A stretch of DNA of 64,000 bases. Source: Saccharomonospora viridis DSM 43017. Lineage in GTDB: Bacteria > Actinomycetota > Actinomycetes > Mycobacteriales > Pseudonocardiaceae. Position 1 is the first letter of the stretch, and each line of letters opens with the position of its first letter. The stretch covers positions 1,948,001 through 2,012,000 of the forward strand of contig NC_013159.1 of assembly GCF_000023865.1 (NCBI RefSeq). Direction: 5' to 3'. Both the position numbers and the translations under genes were made by a program. Shown one piece after another: positions 37,948-46,775 of the stretch. The notes below the pieces were generated by a model. That model was not told the DNA's origin. It did no database searches and saw only the letters and a list, made by a program, of their open reading frames with translations.

Positions 37948-39378
37948 ATGGAGGAGTTCCTCGACGAGGTCAGCAGTGTGGTGTGGGGGCCGTTCCTCCT
38001 CATCCCGTTGCTGCTGGGTACGGGCCTGTACCTGACGATCCGGTTGGGTGGGGTCCAGTTCCTCAAGCTCATCCCGGCGCTGAAGCTTGCGCTCATCAAA
38101 CGTCGGGACGCGGATGCGGACGGTGACGTCTCCCATTACCAGGCGTTGACCACCGCGCTCGCCGCCACGGTCGGTGTCGGCAACATCGCCGGTGTGGCGA
38201 CCGCGATCTACCTGGGCGGTCCGGGCGCGTTGTTCTGGATGTGGATCACCGCGCTGGTGGGGATGGCGTCGAAGTATTCGGAAGCCTTCCTGGCGGTGCG
38301 CTTCCGCACCAAGGACGCTCGCGGCGAGATGTCCGGTGGTCCCCAGTACTACCTGGCCAAAGCCATCCCGAACCGGTTCGGGTTCGTGCTCAGCATCGCG
38401 TTCGCGGTCTTCGCGGTCGTGGCGAGCTTCGGTATCGGCAACATGACGCAGTCCAACACGGTCGCCGCCTCGGTGGAGGGTTCCTTCGGCATCCCGTCCT
38501 GGGCGACGGGCATCGTCGTCACCATCGCCGCCGGCGCTGTCCTCCTCGGGGGGATCAAGACGATCGGCAAGGTGACCGCCGCGTTCGTGCCCTTCATGAT
38601 CATCGTTTACGTCCTGGGCGGGATAGCCGTTCTGCTGTTCAACATCAACGAGATCCCGGCGGCGTTGGCGTTGGTCGTCAGTGACGCCTTCACGGGGACC
38701 GCGGCCACGGGCGGCTTCCTCGGGTCGACGTTCATCATCGCCCTGCAATACGGTGTCGCCCGCGGAATTTTCTCCAATGAGTCGGGCTTGGGGTCGGCGG
38801 CCATCGCGGCCGCCGCGGCGCAGACCCGGCACCCGGTGCGACAGGGCATGGTGTCGATGACGCAGACCTTCATCGACACGATCATCGTGGTCTCGATGAC
38901 CGGTCTGGTCATCGTCACGACCGGTGCCTGGGACTCGGGCCTGGAGGGCGCGGAGATGACGGCGGAAGGCTTCACCCGCGGCCTGCCCGGTGAGTGGGGT
39001 CATTACGTCGTGACCGCCGGTGTGGTGTTCTTCGCCTTCTCGACCATCCTGGGATGGGCCTACTACGGCGAACGCTGCATGGAGCGGCTCGTCGGGGTCA
39101 AGGGGGTCATGCCGTACCGGGTGGTGTTCACCGTGGTGGTCCTGGTGGGTGCCACGACCGAACTGAGCGTGGTCTGGGCCTTCTCCGACGTGATGAACGG
39201 TCTGATGGCGTTGCCCAACCTCATCGGACTGGTGTTGTGCGCCGGACTGATCGCCCGCGAGACCAGGCAATACCTCGCGGTGGACCCCGATCTGTCGAAC
39301 CCGCCGCTCGAGTCGACCCTGCACGGCACGGACTCCCTGGCCGGCCCGCGCCGTGCCGATCCTGATCCCGTGGATTGA
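37948..39378 (+). CDS. Sodium:alanine (or glycine) symporter, AgcS family
   Basis: A 476-residue integral membrane protein with about 11 hydrophobic segments. The family signature is complete: ATVGVGNIAGVATAI near residue 75, GGPQYYLAK near 135, and FSNESGLGSAAIAAAAAQT near 280, part of the substrate and Na+ site. It imports alanine or glycine with sodium. The ATG has AAGGGAG about eight bases upstream. It is monocistronic and lies close to a large glycine/serine pathway region, but with no shared operator that I can see. Confidence 0.95.
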   Translation: MEEFLDEVSSVVWGPFLLIPLLLGTGLYLTIRLGGVQFLKLIPALKLALIKRRDADADGDVSHYQALTTALAATVGVGNIAGVATAIYLGGPGALFWMWITALVGMASKYSEAFLAVRFRTKDARGEMSGGPQYYLAKAIPNRFGFVLSIAFAVFAVVASFGIGNMTQSNTVAASVEGSFGIPSWATGIVVTIAAGAVLLGGIKTIGKVTAAFVPFMIIVYVLGGIAVLLFNINEIPAALALVVSDAFTGTAATGGFLGSTFIIALQYGVARGIFSNESGLGSAAIAAAAAQTRHPVRQGMVSMTQTFIDTIIVVSMTGLVIVTTGAWDSGLEGAEMTAEGFTRGLPGEWGHYVVTAGVVFFAFSTILGWAYYGERCMERLVGVKGVMPYRVVFTVVVLVGATTELSVVWAFSDVMNGLMALPNLIGLVLCAGLIARETRQYLAVDPDLSNPPLESTLHGTDSLAGPRRADPDPVD

Positions 39379-39576
39379 TCGACGGGTTACGGCCGGCGAC
39401 TCCGAGATCGAGGGAAGGTGCGTGCGGTGGGCCGGTGTTGACCGCTTGCCGTACGCACCTTTCGTGTCGTACCGACGTCCCGTCCGGAACCGTGTCAACG
39501 GAAGAACACATCGACGCCAGCGCTCGCCGTCGACCCACACGGTGAGAAGAGACGTCTGCCAAGGCGTCACGATACG

Positions 39577-40266
39577 GTGACCTGTGTGGCTTTGACTCCG
39601 TGCGATGACGCCTCGCCCTTTCGGTGGATTGCGCAAGACGGGTCCCCGTGGTCGCGATTGGTGTCCTTCGGGCCTTCCGGTTTCGCCGCCTATGCACGGC
39701 TGCGGTTCGTTCCCGATCCCGCGTACGAGGGGCAGCAGGAGGCCGACGCCGACGCGGTCAACGACGAGGCCGAGCAACTGCGGATGGTGTTCGACGTGTT
39801 GGCCGAACACACTCGCACCCCGCGGGATTGCTACTTCTGTCTCTGGGAGGGCACCGGAGACATCGTCAGACCGGATTCCCCCGTCCCCGACGAAGACGAG
39901 GATGCCGCCGCGTATCCGGAGCTTCGAGCTCAACCGGCGCGCGTGCCGAAGCACGCTGAGCCGCCTCGGCTGCCCGGGCCGCTCGTGAGCGTGCCGCACC
40001 GTTCGTACTACCTCTTTCACGGGGCGCTGTCGGAGGCCGGAGCGTGGAGTTTCCCCGAAGGATGGCCTGACCAGCCGCGGCTCGACATCACCCACATCGC
40101 GTTCGCGTGGCCCGCCGACCACGCCTGGTGCGTGGCCAACGACGTCGACCCGCACTGGGCGGGAATCGGTGCCGACGCCGCTGTCATCGACCGGCTCGTC
40201 GCCGACCCCCGCCTCGATGTGGTTCCGGCTGACCCCACCGCTGAGCAACCGGTGTATCTGTGGTGA
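39577..40266 (+). CDS. Hypothetical protein
   Basis: A 229-residue soluble, acidic protein without signal or membrane segments. It has an acidic stretch in the middle (PDEDEDAAAYPE) and aromatic-rich motifs (CYFCLWEGTG, RSYYLFHGAL, HIAFAWPADHAWCVAND). It looks like conserved actinobacterial proteins of unknown function; I cannot name a family. The start is uncertain between two GTG codons nine bases apart. About 200 bases between it and the symporter hold nothing I recognise. Confidence 0.7.
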   Translation: MTCVALTPCDDASPFRWIAQDGSPWSRLVSFGPSGFAAYARLRFVPDPAYEGQQEADADAVNDEAEQLRMVFDVLAEHTRTPRDCYFCLWEGTGDIVRPDSPVPDEDEDAAAYPELRAQPARVPKHAEPPRLPGPLVSVPHRSYYLFHGALSEAGAWSFPEGWPDQPRLDITHIAFAWPADHAWCVANDVDPHWAGIGADAAVIDRLVADPRLDVVPADPTAEQPVYLW

Positions 40267-40368
40267 ACGAGCGGACGGCGCACGAGTGAAGACCCTCGGC
40301 GTGGGAGCGTGCGGAAATCGCTTCAGCGGCCTGGTCGGGCCTCGCGCCCCCGCATGCTCCGGCGCCGG

Positions 40369-41811
40369 TCAAGGGGAGTGTCGCGGGGAAGGGGGATTCT
40401 CCAAGGGTACCCCGGATCCGGACAACCTCGGTGAGGGCAGATCGGCGCTCGAGGCGAGCGGCGCGTCCCCGGTCATGGGCGCGCCGGCGGGTTCCTTGAG
40501 GAAGAACGTGCTGATGATGCCGATCACGCCCGCGCCGATGAGGTAATAGCCGGGCCAGTCGAGGTTGCCGGTGGTCGTGACCGCGACCCCGATGACGGTC
40601 GGCGCGGTACCGGCGAAGGCTGAGACGAACAGGTTGAAGATGATCGCGAGACTGCCGTAACGAATGAAAGCGGGAAAGAGCGCGGGCAGTGTCGAGGGGG
40701 TGACGGAGGCGAAGCACACCAAGGTGAAGCCCATGATCGCAAGCCCGGCGATCTGGCCAGTGAATCCCTTTTGGAGTAACCAGGTCGAGGGGAGGCCGAG
40801 CAGGATGAGCGACAGACTCCCGGTCGCCAGGATCGGCTTACGGCCGATTCGGTCGCTGAGCCTGCCGAGGAACACCACCACGCAGAGCATGGCCACCATG
40901 ACCGCGACTTGCAGCGTGGTCGACATCGCCTCGCTGACCCCGCTGTGACCATGATCCGGCAGGGTTCCGGTGAGGTAGGTCGGAATATAGTTGGTCAGGA
41001 CGTAATTGGTGACGTTCCAGGCGACCACCAAGCCGCCCGCGATCAGTGCGGCGGAGCGATATCGGGTCACCAGGATTCGGAACACCCCGCGTAGCGACAT
41101 GGTGGCCATCGCCGGTGAGCGTTCCATCAATTGACGAAACGCCGGGGTCTCCTCCAGGCGGATGCGGAGATAGATTCCGACGATGCCGATGGGCAGCGCC
41201 AGCATGAACGGGATGCGCCAGCCCCAGGAAAGAAGATCCTCTTTGGACAAAGCAGTGATCAAAGTGGCGCAGATGCCGGCGCCGAGGGTGTATCCGACGA
41301 GTGTGCCGAACTCCAGCCAGCTGCCGAAGAAACCCCGTCTGCGGTCCGGGGCGTACTCGGCGACGAGGGTGAGTGCGCCGGTGTACTCGCCTCCGGCGGA
41401 GAAGCCCTGCAGCATCCTGATGAACAGCACGATGAGCGGCGCCGCGATGCCGATGGTCCCGTAGCCGGGGATCAGGCCGAGCGTCAAAGTGGCGATCGCC
41501 ATCAGCAGCACGGTGGCGGACAGGACCTTGGTACGGCCGATGCGGTCCCCCAGAGGCCCCAGGATCACGCCGCCGAACGGGCGAGCCAGGAATGCGGCGG
41601 CGAAAGTGCCGAGTGTGAAAACCGACGACCAATCGCCGGCGTCCGGGAAGAAAACGTGATTCAGGGCGACGGCAGCAAGATAGGAATAAATTCCGAAATC
41701 GTACCATTCGGCGATATTTCCCAAGGTGGCTGCCGTGGTGGCGCGACGGATCGTACGTTCGTCCTCGACGATTACTCGGCCAGGCGTCGACTGATCGTCC
41801 ACCTTCCTCAC
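40369..41811 (-). CDS. MFS transporter, MHS (ProP-like) family
   Basis: A 480-residue, 12-helix transporter of the metabolite:H+ symporter family. The N-terminus has GNIAEWYDFGIYSYLAA, the loop 2-3 motif GDRIGRTKVL, GEYTGALTLVAEYAPDRRRG in helices 4-5 and RLSDRIGRKPIL in the second half. This family includes ProP (proline, glycine betaine) and alpha-ketoglutarate carriers. It precedes a glycine betaine degradation region and has a TGATATATC palindrome 80 bases upstream that recurs at glyA and sdaA, so betaine or a related compound is the likely substrate. It lies downstream of iclR on the same strand. Confidence 0.88.
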   Translation of the reverse strand: MRKVDDQSTPGRVIVEDERTIRRATTAATLGNIAEWYDFGIYSYLAAVALNHVFFPDAGDWSSVFTLGTFAAAFLARPFGGVILGPLGDRIGRTKVLSATVLLMAIATLTLGLIPGYGTIGIAAPLIVLFIRMLQGFSAGGEYTGALTLVAEYAPDRRRGFFGSWLEFGTLVGYTLGAGICATLITALSKEDLLSWGWRIPFMLALPIGIVGIYLRIRLEETPAFRQLMERSPAMATMSLRGVFRILVTRYRSAALIAGGLVVAWNVTNYVLTNYIPTYLTGTLPDHGHSGVSEAMSTTLQVAVMVAMLCVVVFLGRLSDRIGRKPILATGSLSLILLGLPSTWLLQKGFTGQIAGLAIMGFTLVCFASVTPSTLPALFPAFIRYGSLAIIFNLFVSAFAGTAPTVIGVAVTTTGNLDWPGYYLIGAGVIGIISTFFLKEPAGAPMTGDAPLASSADLPSPRLSGSGVPLENPPSPRHSP

Positions 41812-41889
41812 CCCGCCGAATCGGCTTGCAGGGCAAGGGAAAGCGGGTTCGAGCGATGTTCGTCCATGATCACCTTTGATTCATGAGAC

Positions 41890-41905
41890 AACTGATATAT
41901 CTGTT
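41890..41905. promoter_or_regulatory. Putative GntR operator, site 1 (AACTGATATATCTGTT)
   Basis: A near-perfect palindrome of form AAC-n-GATATATC-n-GTT, upstream of the ProP-like transporter. The core matches the perfect palindrome before glyA (47454) and a variant between gntR and sdaA (57091). The AT-rich 10-base core stands out in this GC-rich DNA. Confidence 0.5.
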
Positions 41906-41950
41906 GAACTTAATAGGTGTGACAAATCTGGTCAAGGGTGTTCATCGCGG

Positions 41951-42736
41951 TCAGGGGTTCGTCAAAAGCTGCAGTCGGGTCAGGATCTCATCGGCCGCCT
42001 GGGTGAGTATTCGGGCGATGTCCTTGAAGTCGTCGGGGTGAAGGTGTTCGTCGGATGCGGACACGCTCAGTGCGCCCGCGATGCGATCACCGGGCCCGCG
42101 TACCGGCACGGCGACGGAGTTGAGTCCCAGTTCCAGTTCGCCGATCGTCGCGCCCCAGCCTCGATCGCGGGTTCGGTTCAAGTCGGCCAGGAGTGCGCCG
42201 CTGGCCGTGATGGTGTTGGCGGTGAACCGCTGTCTGGGGCGTTCCAAAGCGCTGCTGAGTTCCTCGAACCCGAAGCTCGCCAGAAGCACCTTGCCGGTCG
42301 CCGTCGCGTGCAATGGCATCCGAAGTCCGATCCAGTTCCGTTCCGTGCTCGGCTCTTGTGCCACGGCGGTCGCGCCACCGCCTTCGAGGACGCTCAGGGT
42401 CACCGTGCCTCGCAGCTCGGTGGCCAATCGGGCGCAGACCGGCCGTCCCTCCTTGGCGATGTCCAGTTGAGCGGCGGTCGCGCCGGCGAGTCGGACTATG
42501 CCGAAGCCGAGGCGAAATTTGCCGCGATTGCCGTCTTGTTCAACGAATCGGAACTTCTCCAGCGTCGCCAGCAGTCGAGTCGCGGTCGATTTGTGGACCC
42601 CGAGGTGACGGGCGAGGTCGGTGACGCCCAACGGTCCACGTTGGGCCAACAGGGTGAGGATCGACAGAGCTCGATCGACGCTCTGGCTGGGGGTTTTGGG
42701 CTCGGTTGCGATGACAGCGTGGCTGTTGTTGCACAT
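41951..42736 (-). CDS. IclR family transcriptional regulator
   Basis: A 261-residue regulator with an N-terminal winged helix-turn-helix at about residues 20-80 (SVDRALSILTLLAQ, HLGVHKSTATRLLATLE) and a GAF-like effector domain (MPLHATATGKVLLA, GLNSVAVPVRG). It is divergent from the Rieske ferredoxin operon, with an interrupted palindrome over its own start codon and another ahead of the ferredoxin gene. It most likely controls the ferredoxin/reductase/oxygenase genes, and itself, in response to the oxygenase substrate or product. Confidence 0.93.
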   Translation of the reverse strand: MCNNSHAVIATEPKTPSQSVDRALSILTLLAQRGPLGVTDLARHLGVHKSTATRLLATLEKFRFVEQDGNRGKFRLGFGIVRLAGATAAQLDIAKEGRPVCARLATELRGTVTLSVLEGGGATAVAQEPSTERNWIGLRMPLHATATGKVLLASFGFEELSSALERPRQRFTANTITASGALLADLNRTRDRGWGATIGELELGLNSVAVPVRGPGDRIAGALSVSASDEHLHPDDFKDIARILTQAADEILTRLQLLTNP

Positions 42737-42744
42737 TTTGCAAC
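42728..42744. promoter_or_regulatory. Putative IclR operator overlapping the iclR start (GTTGCA-N5-TGCAAC)
   Basis: Perfect six-base arms surround a spacer containing the iclR start codon, a position suited to autorepression. It shares the half-site TTGCACA with the second palindrome 71 bases away in the same divergent region. Confidence 0.5.
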
Positions 42745-42814
42745 TCCGAGGCTGTGAGGCGGTTTTCTGGGCTCAGGTGATTGACGGGCTGCGGAGACCT
42801 ACCTGATGCTCTGT

Positions 42815-42827
42815 TGTGCATTGCACA
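42815..42827. promoter_or_regulatory. Putative IclR operator upstream of the ferredoxin gene (TGTGCA-T-TGCACA)
   Basis: A perfect 13-base palindrome with a single central base, 32 bases before the ferredoxin start, in the likely promoter. The half-site TTGCACA is shared with the site over the iclR start. Confidence 0.5.
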
Positions 42828-42859
42828 GCGTGTTCCGCGATAAGCAACAGGAGTCGATG

Positions 42860-43234
42860 ATGATCTTAGTTGGCGCGGCATCCGATATTCCAGTCGGAGA
42901 GTCTGTACGTGTGCAGGGCCGGGCGGCAATCGCAGTCTTCAATGTGGACGGAGAGTTCTACGCGATCGACGACACATGCACCCATCAGGACGCTTCACTG
43001 TCCGACGGATGGCTGGAAGGATGTGCGGTCGAATGCCCGCTTCACTCCGTGTGCTTTGACCTCCGTACCGGTCGCCCGAGTGGGCCACCTGCCCGGAAAC
43101 CGGTGCGGACGCACGAAGTCGTCCTCATCGACGGTCTGGTCTACGTCTACGAATCCACCGGTACCGCGGAGGAGGTCGACTCCACCGGTGTCGCAACCGA
43201 AGTCGTCGGAGCGGTCCCGGAAGAGGCCCGGTGA
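42860..43234 (+). CDS. Rieske-type 2Fe-2S ferredoxin
   Basis: A 124-residue Rieske ferredoxin. The cluster ligands are visible as CTHQDASLSDG (Cys and His) and CPLHSVCFDLRTG (Cys and His). It should carry electrons from the following FAD reductase to the Rieske oxygenase two genes on. Two adjacent ATG codons (42857, 42860) are possible; CAGGAG fits the second better. Its stop overlaps the reductase start (TGATG). The C-terminal tail of about 25 residues is acidic and beyond the usual domain end. Confidence 0.93.
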   Translation: MILVGAASDIPVGESVRVQGRAAIAVFNVDGEFYAIDDTCTHQDASLSDGWLEGCAVECPLHSVCFDLRTGRPSGPPARKPVRTHEVVLIDGLVYVYESTGTAEEVDSTGVATEVVGAVPEEAR

Positions 43235-44409
43235 TGAGAGCCGTCACCGTTGTCGGCGCTTCGCTCGCCGGACTGACCGCTGTTCGCGCGCTACGGGATC
43301 AGGGTTACGAAGGTCGGATCACCGTGGTCGGCGACGAGGTGCACGCCCCGTACGACCGGCCCCCGTTGTCGAAGGATTTCCTGGCGGGCACGGTATCCGA
43401 GAACGACCTCAAATTGCAGACCCCGGAAGACGCTTCGCTGGATGTCGACTGGCGCCTGGGCCGTACCGCCGAGGCACTCGACACCGCCGAACGTGCGATC
43501 GTGCTTGACAATGGTGAACGGATCGTATCCGACGGGGTGGTCATCGCCACTGGAGCTCGCGCTCGGCGGCTACCGGGGCAGGGACTGTGCGGAGTGCACA
43601 CACTGCGCACCCTCGACGATGCGATCGCTCTGCGCAAAGCACTCGTCCCCGGCTCCCGACTCGTCGTGATCGGCGCGGGATTCATCGGCTCCGAGATCGC
43701 GTCGACGGCCGCGGGAATGGGGATCGAGACCGACGTGGTCGAAGCCGAGCCGGTGCCCCTGCGAAAACCGTTGGGCGTGGAGATGGGCCGGGTCTGTGCC
43801 GCGCTGCACGCCACGAGGAACGTCCGGCTGCACACGGGGGTAGGCGTTGCCGGTCTGGTCGGGAACGGGCGGGTGGCCGCAGTGAAACTGGCCAACGGCA
43901 AGACACTGCCCGCGGACGTCGTGGTCGTGGGAATCGGTGCCGTCCCCTGCGTGGATTGGCTCATCGGCTCCGGGCTTCGGCTGGACAACGGAGTACGGAC
44001 TGACGCGCGAGGTGTCACGAATGTACCAAAGGTGGTTGCGGTCGGTGATTGCGCCAACTCCGATCGGCCGAATGCCACCACGCCGATGCGTTTGGAACAC
44101 TGGACCAACGCGGTTCAACAACCGATAGCCGCGGTTTCCGCTCTGTTGAGCCGGAACTACACCCCGCCCGCCCATCATCGTCTGCCCTACTTCTGGTCGG
44201 ATCAATACGGTCACCGCATCCAATTCGCCGGTCACCGTACCGAGAACACCACGGTGGAAGTAATCGAAGGCGACGTGGAGGCCTTCGACTTCCTCGCCCT
44301 CTACCGCGACCGGACCGGTAGTCCGGTGGCGGTGCTCGCGGTCGACCGCGCCCGTTCCTTCGGGCGCTGGCGGCGCCAACTGGCCACGCTCCTGTCCACT
44401 TCGCACTGA
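43234..44409 (+). CDS. FAD-dependent ferredoxin reductase
   Basis: A 391-residue NAD(P)H:ferredoxin reductase of the rhodocoxin/biphenyl-dioxygenase reductase type. The first dinucleotide fold is VTVVGASLAGLTAVRAL, the second VVIGAGFIGSEIA, and VVAVGDCAN is the FAD ribityl motif. PYDRPPLSKDFL is typical of the family. It is coupled to the ferredoxin gene by a TGATG overlap. Together with the ferredoxin and oxygenase it makes a three-component system, unlike the two-component GbcAB of Pseudomonas. Confidence 0.93.
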   Translation: MRAVTVVGASLAGLTAVRALRDQGYEGRITVVGDEVHAPYDRPPLSKDFLAGTVSENDLKLQTPEDASLDVDWRLGRTAEALDTAERAIVLDNGERIVSDGVVIATGARARRLPGQGLCGVHTLRTLDDAIALRKALVPGSRLVVIGAGFIGSEIASTAAGMGIETDVVEAEPVPLRKPLGVEMGRVCAALHATRNVRLHTGVGVAGLVGNGRVAAVKLANGKTLPADVVVVGIGAVPCVDWLIGSGLRLDNGVRTDARGVTNVPKVVAVGDCANSDRPNATTPMRLEHWTNAVQQPIAAVSALLSRNYTPPAHHRLPYFWSDQYGHRIQFAGHRTENTTVEVIEGDVEAFDFLALYRDRTGSPVAVLAVDRARSFGRWRRQLATLLSTSH

Positions 44410-44452
44410 CCGATCCCTCCCGACCTTCGTCGAGTCAGCAGAAAGGATCGCC

Positions 44453-45595
44453 GTGAGTTCCACCGAAGTCCGTACCCAGCGGCTTGAGACCGGCACCAGC
44501 CTCATTCCGACCCTGCCCGGTTCGTACTACACCGACCCTGAGATCTTCGAACGCGAGAAGAGCCGGATCTTCCAGCGCAATTGGTTCGCCGCGGCACGGA
44601 GTACCGATCTGCCCGAACCGGGCTCCTTCCGCGCCGTCGACGTCGGCGGGGAGAGTGTGCTGATCGTCCGGGGCCGGGACCGCAAGCTGCGGGCCTTCCT
44701 CAACGTCTGTCGCCACCGCGGTGCCCGGTTGTGCATGGCGGATTCCGGCTCCGTGCGGCGATCCCTGCAATGCCCTTACCACGCATGGACCTACGGCCTC
44801 GACGGTTCGCTCATCGCGGCACCGAACCTGAGTTCGATGAACGACGTCAACCGCGACGAATACGGCTTGGTCGGTGTCGCGCTGCGGGAATGGCTCGGAG
44901 CTGTCTGGGTGTGTCTGGCCGAGGAACCGCCGTCCTTCACCGACACGGTGCAGGCCGCGGTCACCGCTCGGCTGGGCGACGCCGGGATGATCGAGGAATG
45001 GGGTATCGACGAACTGGTCGTCGGTCGCCGTATCACCTACGACGTCAAGGCGAACTGGAAGCTGATCGTCGAGAACTTCATGGAGTGCTACCACTGCGCG
45101 ACGATCCACCCGGAGCTGACCGAGGTGCTGCCGGAGTTCGCCGAAGGCTACGCCGCCCAGTACTTCGTCGGACACGGCGCCGAATTCGGTGAGGAGATCG
45201 AGGGATTCACCGTCGACGGCCGACCCGGTTTCGACCGGATCGACGGTGTCGACGACGAACACGATCGCCGCTACTACGCGATCACCATCAACCCCCAGGT
45301 GTTCATCAACCTGGTACCCGACCACGTGATCTTCCACCGGATGTACCCGAAGGCGGCGGACCGCACCGTCATCGAATGCGACTGGCTCTACACCAAGGAC
45401 GTCGTCGACAGCGGTGCCGATCTGAGTAAGTCGGTGGAGCTGTTCCACCGGGTCAACCAGCAGGACTTCGACGCCTGCGAACGCTGCCAACCGGCGATGT
45501 CGTCGAAGGCCTACGTCGATGGCGGGGTGTTGGTGCCCAGTGAGCACCACATCGGGGAGTTCCGTGACTGGGTCGTACGCGCGCTCGCGGACTGA
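44453..45595 (+). CDS. Rieske non-heme iron oxygenase, probable glycine betaine demethylase (GbcA-like)
   Basis: A 380-residue oxygenase alpha subunit. The Rieske cluster ligands are in CRHRGARLC and CPYHAWTYG (residues about 85-110), and the mononuclear iron site is in NFMECYHCATIHPEL (about residue 205). It resembles choline monooxygenase/GbcA-type enzymes acting on quaternary amines by oxidative N-demethylation, releasing formaldehyde. Downstream are a formaldehyde dehydrogenase, dimethylglycine oxidase and sarcosine oxidase, which would process dimethylglycine. Glycine betaine is therefore the best substrate guess; stachydrine or carnitine remain possible. The GTG start has AAAGGA seven bases upstream. 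Confidence 0.85.
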   Translation: MSSTEVRTQRLETGTSLIPTLPGSYYTDPEIFEREKSRIFQRNWFAAARSTDLPEPGSFRAVDVGGESVLIVRGRDRKLRAFLNVCRHRGARLCMADSGSVRRSLQCPYHAWTYGLDGSLIAAPNLSSMNDVNRDEYGLVGVALREWLGAVWVCLAEEPPSFTDTVQAAVTARLGDAGMIEEWGIDELVVGRRITYDVKANWKLIVENFMECYHCATIHPELTEVLPEFAEGYAAQYFVGHGAEFGEEIEGFTVDGRPGFDRIDGVDDEHDRRYYAITINPQVFINLVPDHVIFHRMYPKAADRTVIECDWLYTKDVVDSGADLSKSVELFHRVNQQDFDACERCQPAMSSKAYVDGGVLVPSEHHIGEFRDWVVRALAD

Positions 45596-45686
45596 AGCGG
45601 TCGGCACGAGCGTCGAGTCGAGGTTCCGCAAGGGGTTCGTCCGGTTCGAAACCATCTGATCGTCCGACAGAAGAAGGTGAATCAGT

Positions 45687-46775
45687 ATGGCGCAGAAGGT
45701 TCGCGGGGTCGTCGCGCTGGAAAAGGGAGGCCCGGTCAGCGTCGAGAACATCGTCATCCCCGATCCCGGCCCGGGGGAGGCGGTGGTGCGGGTGCAGGCG
45801 TGCGGGGTGTGCCACACCGACCTGCATTACCGGGAAGGCGGGATCAACGACGAGTTCCCGTTCCTGCTCGGTCACGAAGCGGCGGGGGTCGTGGAGTCCG
45901 TCGGTGACGGCGTGACCGAGGTGGCCCCCGGTGATTACGTGATCCTGAATTGGCGCGCGGTGTGCGGGCAGTGCCGGGCCTGCCGCAAGGGCAAGCCCCA
46001 GTACTGTTTCGACACCCACAACGCCACGCAGAAGATGACCTTGACGTCGGGGCGGGAATTGACCCCTGCCCTGGGGATCGGCGCGTTCGCGGAGAAGACC
46101 CTGGTGGCGGCCGGACAGTGCACCAAGGTCGACCGCCGGGCCAGGCCGCAGGTCGCGGGTTTGCTCGGTTGCGGCGTCATGGCCGGCATCGGCGCCGCGG
46201 TCAACACCGGGGAGGTCGGCCGTGGGGACACGGTCGCGGTCATCGGTTGCGGTGGGGTCGGTGACGCGGCCATCGCCGGGGCCCGATTGGCGGGGGCGAC
46301 CACCATCGTCGCCGTGGACCGCGATCCCCGCAAACTCGACAAGGCGAGGGAGTTCGGGGCGACCCAGGTGGTGGACGCCCGTGACATCGATCCGGTCGAG
46401 GCCATCCGACGTTACACGGGCGGCTTCGGCGCGGACGTGGTGATCGACGCGGTGGGGATTCCGGAGACGTGGAAACAGGCCTTCCGCGCCCGAGACCTGG
46501 GTGGCACGGTCGTCCTGGTCGGGGTCCCGACCCCCGACATGGAGGCTCCGAAGCTGCCGCTGCTCGAGTACTTCTCCCACGGCGGGGCGCTGAAGTCCTC
46601 CTGGTACGGGGATTGCCTACCGTCCCGGGACTTCCCGGCCCTGATCGACCTGTATCTGCAGGGCAGGCTTCCGTTGGACAAGTTCATCACCGAGGAGATC
46701 CCTCTCGACGACGTGGAGGGAGCCTTCGACAGGATGCAGCGTGGAGGCGTGCTGCGTTCGGTGGTGGTCCTGTGA
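45687..46775 (+). CDS. S-(hydroxymethyl)mycothiol dehydrogenase
   Basis: A 362-residue zinc-dependent medium-chain alcohol dehydrogenase of the MscR/mycothiol-dependent formaldehyde dehydrogenase type. Catalytic zinc ligands are in [10 protein letters not shown] and GHEAAG; structural zinc cysteines are in [15 protein letters not shown]; the NAD fold is [12 protein letters not shown]. It oxidises the formaldehyde-mycothiol adduct, matching the formaldehyde made by Rieske demethylation and possibly by the methylamine oxidases. The ATG follows AGAAGAAGG. The next gene overlaps its stop (GTGA), a pairing conserved in mycobacteria. Confidence 0.93.
   Translation: MAQKVRGVVALEKGGPVSVENIVIPDPGPGEAVVRVQACGVCHTDLHYREGGINDEFPFLLGHEAAGVVESVGDGVTEVAPGDYVILNWRAVCGQCRACRKGKPQYCFDTHNATQKMTLTSGRELTPALGIGAFAEKTLVAAGQCTKVDRRARPQVAGLLGCGVMAGIGAAVNTGEVGRGDTVAVIGCGGVGDAAIAGARLAGATTIVAVDRDPRKLDKAREFGATQVVDARDIDPVEAIRRYTGGFGADVVIDAVGIPETWKQAFRARDLGGTVVLVGVPTPDMEAPKLPLLEYFSHGGALKSSWYGDCLPSRDFPALIDLYLQGRLPLDKFITEEIPLDDVEGAFDRMQRGGVLRSVVVL

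Noticed and set aside
37921-40248. A 775-codon open frame on the minus strand opposite the AgcS symporter and the hypothetical gene
   Set aside because: Composition is His/Arg/Gly-rich shadow coding typical of high-GC DNA, while the plus strand has a complete, motif-bearing symporter. The same applies to the long minus-strand frames at 5521-7503 and 51516-53618.
45596-45686. Possible GntR box before the mycothiol formaldehyde dehydrogenase
   Set aside because: No TGATATATCA-like core is present; the gene may be read from the upstream oxygenase promoter or its own.
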